This document shows, piece by piece, positions 1-6,804 of a DNA stretch of 32,155 bases. Made by a program: the position numbers and the translations under genes. How positions within the stretch are numbered: position 1 is the first letter of the stretch; each line of letters begins with the position of its first letter. This DNA comes from Candidatus Accumulibacter adjunctus (lineage in GTDB: Bacteria; Pseudomonadota; Gammaproteobacteria; Burkholderiales; Rhodocyclaceae): assembly GCA_000585015.1 (NCBI GenBank), contig JFAX01000012.1, positions 83,966 to 116,120 on the forward strand, given 5' to 3'. The notes below the pieces were generated by a model, which saw only the letters and a list, made by a program, of their open reading frames with translations, searched no databases and was not told the DNA's origin.

Positions 1-414
1 CTCGCCCCAGCGGCGGCTGTCGCTGGTGCGCGAGAATTCGTCGAGGTGCCGCCGCGCCTCGTCGATCGTCGGCTCGCTGACCAGCGGCGCCGCCAGTCGT
101 GCCGCGCGCGCTTCGAGCAGCGCACGGATCTCCATGTATTCGCTGATCTCGGCGGCCGAGAGCGAGGCCACGACGACGCCACGGTTGCGCTGGAAGGTGA
201 CCAGACCCTTGGCCTCGAGGTGTTTCAGCGCCTCGCGAACGGGAATCTTGCTGACGTGGAAGTGGCTGGCGATCTCGTCCTGTCGCAGCAGTTCGCCGGC
301 CGGCAGCAGGCCATCGACGATCGCCTTCTTCAGCGTCTGCGCGACATGATCCGACGCGCTCAGGCGAGGCACTTTCTGCGCAGCGACCAGTTCGAGGGCT
401 GAAGACGTCGGCAA
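1..414 (-). CDS. GntR-family transcriptional regulator (FCD type), C-terminus cut by window edge
   Basis: The minus strand reads openly from 414 to the window edge. The visible ~138 residues contain a typical GntR winged helix: DHVAQTLKKAIVDGLLPAGE, then LRQDEIASHFHVSKIPVREALKHLEAKGLV, then a wing with RNRGVVVASLS. A helical stretch beginning AAEISEYMEIRALLEARAARLA follows, as at the start of an FCD effector domain. There is no ATG start. An in-frame stop lies upstream, and the best start is TTG at 414 with GGAG nine bases before it. GntR/FCD regulators normally repress their own gene and a neighbouring catabolic operon and release DNA on binding a small carboxylate. The ligand cannot be deduced, and the likely target genes may lie left of the window. 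Confidence 0.88.
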   Translation of the reverse strand, partial: MPTSSALELVAAQKVPRLSASDHVAQTLKKAIVDGLLPAGELLRQDEIASHFHVSKIPVREALKHLEAKGLVTFQRNRGVVVASLSAAEISEYMEIRALLEARAARLAAPLVSEPTIDEARRHLDEFSRTSDSRRWGE

Positions 415-429
415 GGGGCGCAACTCCGA

Positions 430-445
430 ATATCGTATACGATAT
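430..445. promoter_or_regulatory. Palindromic operator, probably bound by the adjacent GntR regulator
   Basis: ATATCGTATACGATAT is a perfect 16-bp inverted repeat lying 16 bp upstream of the TTG start of the GntR gene. Many FCD-type GntR regulators bind short palindromes with a GTATAC-like or GTnnnAC core, so this fits an autoregulatory site. It is AT-rich in a GC-rich background, and it overlaps the place where the promoter should be. Confidence 0.6.
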
Positions 446-667
446 AAATTTCAGGGCGTGACAATACCGGTGGATTCGGCGTCTGGCAAGCTGCACTGCA
501 GCATTTTCGGACGCTCGCGACTGCGGGTGACATCCGGCGCGGCGCGATGCGGTTCATGTCTGACGGCGGGGGGTGCCGGCTGGCGAGGGAGCACGGAGCC
601 TGTCCGGGCCAGCGACGGCGCGCCGCCGCCGGCATGACTCGCGCCCGCCGCCGCTGCCGCCGCCGGA

Positions 668-1726
668 TCAGTCGCCAGGCCGGCCGAGTGGCTGGTGGTC
701 GCGCGTGGCGGGTGGATTGTGCGCGCTGGCGACCGCTTCGCTGCCGGCGCCGGACGGGGCGCCACCGTTGTGCGGCAGCCCGCCGCCGCTGGCGAGCCAG
801 GCGAGGCCGCCGGCGGCGCCGACGAGGACGCGGTTGAGGAAGACGGTCAGTGCCAGCAGGGCGGCGGCCGAGGAACCGATTCCAGACTGTGCCAGGACGA
901 ATGCCATCGTACCCTCGCGGATACCGAGACCGCCCGGTGACAGGGGCAGCACCGTCGCCAGGTAGACCAGGGGCATCGTCAGCAGCAGGATCGGCAGGCC
1001 GAGGTCGATGGCGAGCGCGCGGCCGATGGTGTGAACGACGACGATGTCGATCAACTGGAAGGCGATCGACAGGAGCAGCGCCAGCAGCAGGTCGGTCACG
1101 CCGATGCCGCGCAGCGCGCCGATGGCGGGGCGCAGGCGGCCCAGGAGCGCGGCCGGCAGCGATCGGGTGGCCGCTGCCGGCGCCGCCCACCGGCGGTCGA
1201 GCCAGTGCAGGCAGCGTGGCAGTGCGAGGAGTGCGGCGACGAAGAGCACGCCCACGGCGGGCAGCCAGCCCGGAATGCCGGCAGCGGCGCCGCCGCCGAC
1301 GCTGCCGATGCCAAGCGCGAGGATCGACAGCAGGGCGGCGACGCCGAGGACGCGTTCGGCGACCACCGTGCTCGTTGCCAGCGCCAGCGGCGCGCCCGCC
1401 TCACGCGTGCACAGCCAGATGCGCGCGGCATCGCCGGCGATGACTCCCGGCATCGCCAGGCCGCAGAAGACGCCGACCAGGTAGGCGCGGTAGGCGGCGA
1501 GGAACGGGTAGTGCAGGTGCACTGTCGCCAGCAGCCGGGTCCAGCGGAGCGCCGCCGGGACGAAGCCGGCGAGCGACAGGAGAACGGCTGCAGCGAGCCA
1601 GGCGAGGTCGGCCGCAGCCCAGACGGCGGCGGCCGCCGGCCAGTCGAGCAGCGCCGCGACCGCCGCCAGGGCGATGGCGGCAACGCCGAACTGCAGCCAG
1701 AGCAGCAGGCGACGCCGCCTGCTCAC
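668..1726 (-). CDS. Flippase-like integral membrane protein (lysylphosphatidylglycerol synthase TM / UPF0104 family)
   Basis: This is a 352-aa polytopic membrane protein starting at GTG. After a basic N-terminus (MSRRRRLLLWLQ) come about eight hydrophobic segments. Family signatures are FVPAALRWTRLL, GLAMPGVIAGDAARIWL, VVAERVLGVAALLS and the late PLSPGGLGIREGTMAFVL. These match the membrane domain shared by lysyl-PG synthases and UPF0104 proteins (TIGR00374-like). The catalytic lysyl-transferase domain is absent. Such stand-alone domains are usually annotated as putative lipid or glycolipid flippases, but biochemical proof is sparse. It is the last gene of the operon starting at 6451, 64 bp after the epimerase, which suggests a role in moving the lipid-linked product across the membrane. 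Confidence 0.85.
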   Translation of the reverse strand: MSRRRRLLLWLQFGVAAIALAAVAALLDWPAAAAVWAAADLAWLAAAVLLSLAGFVPAALRWTRLLATVHLHYPFLAAYRAYLVGVFCGLAMPGVIAGDAARIWLCTREAGAPLALATSTVVAERVLGVAALLSILALGIGSVGGGAAAGIPGWLPAVGVLFVAALLALPRCLHWLDRRWAAPAAATRSLPAALLGRLRPAIGALRGIGVTDLLLALLLSIAFQLIDIVVVHTIGRALAIDLGLPILLLTMPLVYLATVLPLSPGGLGIREGTMAFVLAQSGIGSSAAALLALTVFLNRVLVGAAGGLAWLASGGGLPHNGGAPSGAGSEAVASAHNPPATRDHQPLGRPGD

Positions 1727-1790
1727 CGGTCGGCCCGCTGACAGGCGCGGGCAGTGGCCGGCTGCCCGGCGGCGGTAGCGGCAGCGGGCA

Positions 1791-2693
1791 TCAGGCGCCT
1801 TGCCGCCGCAGATCTTCGAGCGCCGCCCGCAGGTCCCACTGTCTCTGCCAGCCGAGCTGCCGTCGTGCCCGCTCGCAGTTCATGAACTGACTGCCGGCCT
1901 CGTCCGGGCGCGTCGCATCGAGAACCAGTCCGGCGGGGTTGCCGAAGACCTGGTTGATCGTCTGCGCCACCTCGAGGTTCGAGAAGGCGCGTTCGCCACC
2001 GATGTTATGCACGCCGCTGGCGTGTTCGCTGTCGAGGGCCAGCACGACGGCGCGGGCCACGTCCTCGACGTAGACGAGGTCGCGCGCGGCGGCGCCGCTG
2101 CCCCACAGCGGCAGGCTCTGCTGGCGGCGGGCGCGGGCGATGAACTGCAACAGCATGCCCTGCTGGCGATTCCGGTCGTCACCGACGATCTGTGCCAGGC
2201 GCAGGGCAACGACCCGCATGCCCGCCTGCTCGCCGTGCAGCGCCAGCAGATGCTCGCAGGCCAGCTTGCTGATGCCGTAGGGGCTCTGCGGTGCCGGCAG
2301 ATCGCTTTCGCGCCAGGGTCGCGGGTGGTCGCGCCCGTAGACGGCGATCGATGAGGCGAGGCAGAAGCTGCGGACGCCGTTCGCCCGCGCCGCGATGAGC
2401 AGGTTCTCGGTGCTGCGGACGTTGGCCTCGAAGTAGGGCCAGCAGCCGCTGCGATCCGCCGCGGCGTTGGCGCGCAGCGCGCCGAGGTGGATCACGGCTT
2501 CGACGTCGCGCAGGAGCGGCCGCAGATCGGCGAGGCCGTAGTCGGTGGTGCGCCGGACAACGCCGGGCGGCAGCGGCGCGTGCGCTGCCCCGTCGCCCCG
2601 TCCCAGGGCGACGATCTGGTCGCCGCGGGCGGCGAGGTGGCGCAGACATGCTCCGGCAAGCATGCCGCTGGCGCCGGTCAGGGCAATGCGCAT
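1791..2693 (-). CDS. NAD-dependent epimerase/dehydratase (extended SDR, nucleotide-sugar type)
   Basis: This 300-aa protein starts MRIALTGASGMLAGACLRHL, giving the N-terminal Rossmann GxxGxxA motif. The catalytic set is visible: a serine in SSIAVYG and Tyr/Lys in SPYGISKLACEHLL. DLVYVEDVARAVVLAL and NIGGERAFSNLEVAQTI are typical C-terminal substrate-domain segments of NDP-sugar 4-epimerases or dehydratases. The start is the ATG at 2693, which lies inside the end of the ATP-grasp gene (16-base overlap), so the two are probably translationally coupled. In context it likely supplies or edits a sugar for the two glycosyltransferases upstream. The exact sugar is not readable from sequence alone. 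Confidence 0.88.
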   Translation of the reverse strand: MRIALTGASGMLAGACLRHLAARGDQIVALGRGDGAAHAPLPPGVVRRTTDYGLADLRPLLRDVEAVIHLGALRANAAADRSGCWPYFEANVRSTENLLIAARANGVRSFCLASSIAVYGRDHPRPWRESDLPAPQSPYGISKLACEHLLALHGEQAGMRVVALRLAQIVGDDRNRQQGMLLQFIARARRQQSLPLWGSGAAARDLVYVEDVARAVVLALDSEHASGVHNIGGERAFSNLEVAQTINQVFGNPAGLVLDATRPDEAGSQFMNCERARRQLGWQRQWDLRAALEDLRRQGA

Positions 2694-3805
2694 GCCGCCT
2701 CCGGCAGCAGGCAGTAGCCGACCTTTTCGAGGTGGCCGTTGATCGGCGTGACGGCCTTGCCGTCCTGCAGGTAGAACTCGCTGTAGAGCGCGGTGCCGGG
2801 CGTGGGGTGGGCGGCACGCGCGAAGAGTCCGCCGGGTGGCTGCTGGAAGAAGTGCAGGCTGAGGTGCTCGGCTCGCCGTGGCCCGTCGAGGGCCCGCAAG
2901 GGTTCGTCGGCGAGCAACTGGAAGCTGGCGGCGAGCAGGTCGATGCCGCGCGCCTCGCGGATCAGCCGCCAGATGTGGCAGCCGTCGAGGCGCGGCGTGA
3001 TCTCGATGATGCGTGGACCGCAGGCGGTGATCTTCATCTGCAGGTAGACCGGGCCGTTCTCGATCCCCAGCGCGTGGACGCACTGTGCGGCGAGTGCCCG
3101 CGCCTGCGCCAGTGCCGCCTCGCTCGCGCACCGCGCCGGCAGCACATGCCCGCGCGGGATGCCACCCGGAAAGCCGGCGACCACCAGTCGGTCCGAAAGC
3201 TCATTGACGACGATCGTCCCGCCGACGACGAAGACGTTGGCAGAGACCTCGGGTCCCTCGATAAGCTCCTCGACGATGGCGGTGGCGCTGCGCGACGCAG
3301 CCAGCGCCGGCGGCAGGCACGCCAGCAGCTCGCGCATCGAATCGGCCCGGCAGACGCCGCGCTGCCCCTGGCTGTCGGCCGGCTTGACGATCGCCGGGAA
3401 GTGGTCCCAGCCGACGGCGTCGGCGCGCCGCCGCAGTTGCCGGTAGTTGACCGGGCTGAGGTCGCGGCGCTGCAGGTAATCACGCAGGCGCACCTTGTTC
3501 TGGGTCAGGTCGGCAAGTGCCGGCCAGATGAAGCTGCGCAGCCCGAGGGCAGCGGCCACTCTCGCGACGGCCGGCATGGCCAGGTCGGAACCCACCGAAT
3601 AGACGAGATCGACCCGTTCACTGCGCGCCAGATCCTCGAGCGCCGGTACGTCGGTGATGTCGATCTGCCGGAACTGCTGCGCCAGCCCCAGCCCCGGGCC
3701 CTCGCGCAGGTAGCTGCAGGCGATCACCCACCAGCCGCTATCCCTGAGATGACGGATGGCGTCGAGCTGCGCGGCGCCGGTGCCGAGGATGAGGGCTTTC
3801 CTCAT
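2678..3805 (-). CDS. ATP-grasp domain carboxylate-amine ligase-like protein
   Basis: This 375-aa protein has the ATP-grasp fold. A Rossmann-like pre-ATP-grasp domain opens it (MRKALILGTGAAQLDAIRHL), followed by TQNKVRLRDYLQ. The ATP-lid lysine lies in FPAIVKPADSQGQRGV, then come VEELIEGPEVSANVFVVGG and the Mg-binding end IIEITPRLDGCHIWRL. It resembles carbamoyl-phosphate-synthase-like/PurK-like ligases found in sugar-modification clusters, which join a carboxylate to an amine through an acyl-phosphate. The start ATG at 3805 overlaps the upstream GT2 stop by ATGA. Within a glycan operon it may attach an amino acid or other amine to a uronic acid or sugar amine. That role is inferred and the substrate is unknown. 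Confidence 0.85.
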   Translation of the reverse strand: MRKALILGTGAAQLDAIRHLRDSGWWVIACSYLREGPGLGLAQQFRQIDITDVPALEDLARSERVDLVYSVGSDLAMPAVARVAAALGLRSFIWPALADLTQNKVRLRDYLQRRDLSPVNYRQLRRRADAVGWDHFPAIVKPADSQGQRGVCRADSMRELLACLPPALAASRSATAIVEELIEGPEVSANVFVVGGTIVVNELSDRLVVAGFPGGIPRGHVLPARCASEAALAQARALAAQCVHALGIENGPVYLQMKITACGPRIIEITPRLDGCHIWRLIREARGIDLLAASFQLLADEPLRALDGPRRAEHLSLHFFQQPPGGLFARAAHPTPGTALYSEFYLQDGKAVTPINGHLEKVGYCLLPEAACALP

Positions 3806-4806
3806 GCTTGCTGCGTCTCCTGTGGTGGTTTCGTGGCCGTGTCGGTGCGAATGACGAAAGCCGGTTTGCCAAGTGTGCGGAAGTGCATGCGGGCGAGGTA
3901 CTCGCCAACGACGCCGATCGCCAGTAGCTGCAGCCCGGCGAAAAGGGCGATCAGCGCGGCAATCAGCGTCAGGCCGGGTGCCGGTCCGTCGGGCAGCAGC
4001 AGCGATGGCAGCAGCCAGAGGAGCAGCCCGAGACCCAGCGCGGCCGACAGCAGCCCGAGGCCGCTGGCCAGGCGCAGCGGCAGCGCCGAATAGCCGGTGA
4101 GCATGCCGAGGGTGATCGTCAGCAGCTTGCCCAGGTCGTAACCCGAGCGCCCCTGCCGCCGCGGATGATGATCGACGGCGACGCAGGCCACCCGGTCGGC
4201 GCTCCAGGAGAGGAGGACGTCGATCGACACCTGCGGATCGCGAAAGCCGGCGAATCCTTCCTTCAGTTCGGCGCGGAACATGCGGAAGGCGCTGCTCCGT
4301 TCCGCCATCTCGGCGCCGAGCGCGACCCGCATCGCGCGCTTGGTGAGGCGCGAGGCGAGGTTGCGCCACGGCGAATGCTCACGCCGCTGTGGCTTGCCGT
4401 AAGCGACATCGTTGCCGGCAGCGATCGCCGCCAGCAGTTTCGGCAGTTCCTCGGGCGGGTGCTGCAGGTCGTCGTCCATGGTGACGATGATCGAATTCCT
4501 TGCCCGCGTGATGCCGGCGAGGAGCGCATTGTGCTGCCCGTAGTTGTGCATCAGGTCGAGGCCACGCACCTGCGGTTCACCGCGCGCCAGCGCCTCGATG
4601 AGCTGCCAGCTGCCGCGCCCGCTGCCGTCGTTGACCAGGATCAGCTCGAGCTCGCAAACCAGTGGCGACAGGGCTGCCCGTACGCGGCTGACGAGTTCGC
4701 GCAGGTTGGCGCCGCTGCCAAAGACCGGCACGACGACCGAGACCGAAGGCAGGGGCGCGGCTGGCATGGCCGGGCTGCTCGTCTCGGCTGCCGGGGTGGT
4801 GCTCAT
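3802..4806 (-). CDS. GT2 family glycosyltransferase with two C-terminal membrane helices (DPM1/ArnC-like)
   Basis: This 334-aa protein has a GT-A nucleotide-sugar-binding domain: VSVVVPVFGSGANLRELV, then ILVNDGSGRGSW, the metal-binding VTMDDDLQHPPEELPKLL, and RRQGRSGYDLGKLL. Two hydrophobic hairpins near residues 235-310 (GLGLLSAALGLGLLLWLLP; LIAALIALFAGLQLLAIGVV) and the ending GEYLARMHFRTLGKPAFVI are characteristic of ArnC/GtrB/dolichol-phosphate-mannose-type enzymes. These load a sugar onto undecaprenyl phosphate at the cytoplasmic face. The gene begins one base after the GT39-like gene ends, so the pair fits the classical logic: one enzyme makes the lipid-linked sugar, the other uses it on the far side of the membrane. 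Confidence 0.92.
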   Translation of the reverse strand: MSTTPAAETSSPAMPAAPLPSVSVVVPVFGSGANLRELVSRVRAALSPLVCELELILVNDGSGRGSWQLIEALARGEPQVRGLDLMHNYGQHNALLAGITRARNSIIVTMDDDLQHPPEELPKLLAAIAAGNDVAYGKPQRREHSPWRNLASRLTKRAMRVALGAEMAERSSAFRMFRAELKEGFAGFRDPQVSIDVLLSWSADRVACVAVDHHPRRQGRSGYDLGKLLTITLGMLTGYSALPLRLASGLGLLSAALGLGLLLWLLPSLLLPDGPAPGLTLIAALIALFAGLQLLAIGVVGEYLARMHFRTLGKPAFVIRTDTATKPPQETQQA

Positions 4807-4807
4807 C

Positions 4808-6451
4808 TCAGCCGCATCCCTGTTCCGGAATGCGGTAGACGTAGGCCGGCCGCGGCTGTGTCAGCGGGCGCAGCGCCTGCCGGGCACGCCCCGCCAGCGT
4901 CTCCGGCAGCAGCGCGGCGGCGGCGGCGAGCTGCCGCAGGAGCCAGGGGCCGACGCCGTATGCCGCGGCTTGCAGGACGCCTTCGCGCGTCCAGCACGCG
5001 GGGACCTGGCTGATGTCGCGCAGCGGCTCGTCGACGGCCCAGCTCAACGTCTCGGTGTCGATCACCGCGTAGCGGGCGGCGGCCGGCTTCGCTGTGGTCT
5101 GCTGGCGGTCGCCGCCGGTGACAGCGAGCAGATCGGCAAGCGGATGGATCTCGACGAGCGTCGCGTGCGGCTGTACGAGGCGGGCAAACTGCGCCGCGCG
5201 AACGGCATTGGTGTTGCCGAAGATCTCGGCATCGGCGTGTGCCCGGGCGAAGTCGACGGCCGCCTTGCTGTTCGCGGTGAAGACGTGGATCAGACTCTGC
5301 TGCATGGCGGTCAGCAACAGCGCCGGTGCGGCGACGAGCAGCAGCAGGACGATGAACGCCCGACCGCGGGCACGGGCCAGTGCGTGGCCGGCGAGGAGCG
5401 CCAGCGGCGCGACGAACATCAGCATGTAGTTCGTCTGTTTCGGGATCAGGACGAGCGGATGCCACGAGGCGACGAAGAGCGAAAAGACGAGCAGCAGTCC
5501 GGCTGCCCACCAGATGAGGAAAAGCATCGCGTCGTCGTCGCCGCTCGCTTGCCGCCGGCGGCGCAGCCACCAGAGCAGGATCGCCGCCAGAGCCAGGTGG
5601 AAGACGATCCAGGTGTGATAGACGCGGCCGAGGAGATAGACGAGGTAGTAGCCGGCGGAGACATGGAAGGGATCGGCGGCCGCCGCCGCTGCCCGGTCGA
5701 CGCTCGTGTGGCGGGCGCGCATCGCTTCGACGAGGAAGAAGAAGTCGCCGCTGAGGAAGCGGAAGAGAAGACAGTTGGCAACGATCATCAGGCCGCAGGC
5801 CGCGGCCATCGCCAGCCAGCGCCGGTCCCAGCGGCGGACGAGCAGCGGGTAGGCGGCAAAGACGGCGAGGTAGATGATGGCGTGTGGCTTGATCCAGAAG
5901 CTGCATCCCGCCGCCAGGCCGGCGATGACGAAACTCCGGCAGTCCCGGGTGCGCTCGCCGTGCCAGAAGAAGAGGAAACTGGCGGTGATCATCAGTGCCA
6001 GCGGCGCGTCGGCCATCAGGCGTCCGGCATAGTGTGCGTGTAGCGGCAGCAGTGCGAGCAGCAGCGCGGCGAGGACGGCGGCGCGCAGGCCGAGCACTTG
6101 GCGGCCGAAATGGAAGACCAGCGCGACCTCGCCCAGCGAGCAGAGCAGCGGATAGGCATTGGCGACCAGTTCATGGCGGCCGAAGAGGAAGGCCAGCGCG
6201 GCGAGCGGCAGGTTCATGCCGTAGCGGTTGCTGCCGACGTAGCTCGAGACCTGCCAGTCGCCGTCGAGGAGCCGGTAGGCGTTGGCGACGTAGGTCACCT
6301 CGTCCGATCCGAAGAATCCCGTGTAGAAGAGCAGCCGGATGCTCAGGGCGGCGCCGAGCAAGGCGGCAAGCACGAGCCAGTTGGCCCCTGCGCCGGCCTG
6401 TGGGCCGGCATGGGCGAGCTCCATCGTGCCGTCGCTGGCTCGTGGGTTCAT
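4808..6451 (-). CDS. GT39/ArnT-like membrane glycosyltransferase
   Basis: This 547-aa protein has about eleven membrane helices. An acidic pair in the first periplasmic loop (GSDEVTYVANAYRLL, residues D50/E51) matches the catalytic region of the PMT/ArnT (GT-C) fold. The neighbouring loop carries HAHYAGRLMADAPLALM, also typical. A soluble C-terminal domain of about 150 residues follows. Members take a sugar from a polyprenyl-phosphate carrier and place it on lipid A, protein or another lipid outside the cytoplasm. I chose the ATG at 6451 (MNPRASDGT), preceded by GGGGCG; a longer frame to 6565 has no helix and no family likeness. It is the first gene of the five-gene operon. Confidence 0.9.
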   Translation of the reverse strand: MNPRASDGTMELAHAGPQAGAGANWLVLAALLGAALSIRLLFYTGFFGSDEVTYVANAYRLLDGDWQVSSYVGSNRYGMNLPLAALAFLFGRHELVANAYPLLCSLGEVALVFHFGRQVLGLRAAVLAALLLALLPLHAHYAGRLMADAPLALMITASFLFFWHGERTRDCRSFVIAGLAAGCSFWIKPHAIIYLAVFAAYPLLVRRWDRRWLAMAAACGLMIVANCLLFRFLSGDFFFLVEAMRARHTSVDRAAAAAADPFHVSAGYYLVYLLGRVYHTWIVFHLALAAILLWWLRRRRQASGDDDAMLFLIWWAAGLLLVFSLFVASWHPLVLIPKQTNYMLMFVAPLALLAGHALARARGRAFIVLLLLVAAPALLLTAMQQSLIHVFTANSKAAVDFARAHADAEIFGNTNAVRAAQFARLVQPHATLVEIHPLADLLAVTGGDRQQTTAKPAAARYAVIDTETLSWAVDEPLRDISQVPACWTREGVLQAAAYGVGPWLLRQLAAAAALLPETLAGRARQALRPLTQPRPAYVYRIPEQGCG

Positions 6452-6804
6452 CGGCGCCCCATGGCGTGTGTCGGGCGCATCGTCTGCCTGGTGGTCATGA
6501 AGGAAGGTGATCGTGGTCGTTTGCCGTCGCTGCGGCCGGCCCGGCGCCGGGGTCGCGACACGCACGACGAGTATAGAGGGGCACGTCCGCTCCGACAGGG
6601 ACTATTTCTCGTTCCTCGCGTCGCCGCATCTGGCTGCCGGCAGCATTGGCCGGCGCGCACGATCTTCGATTTGCAGCATAATCTGCCCTGCCGCGTGCCG
6701 CCGTCGGGCATCAGTGCCGTCCGCGGCCGGCGGCAGGAGCGAGCGCAGCCGCCGGTGCCATGGCGGCCGCATGGCGATGACCAGGGGCGGGCAAGGAGGG
6801 AACG
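6452..6804. other. Divergent intergenic region between glycan operon and CHAT gene
   Basis: This 353-bp non-coding stretch should hold both divergent promoters. On the minus strand a TATACT hexamer (6575 down to 6570) lies about 120 bases before the GT39-like start, with only a poor -35 (CTGTCG) at 17-bp spacing. On the plus strand CATAAT (6677-6682) stands about 120 bases before the CHAT gene without a recognisable -35. The CHAT gene has a strong ribosome site, GGAGG, just before its ATG. I see no repeat, RNA gene or convincing operator here. Confidence 0.4.
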
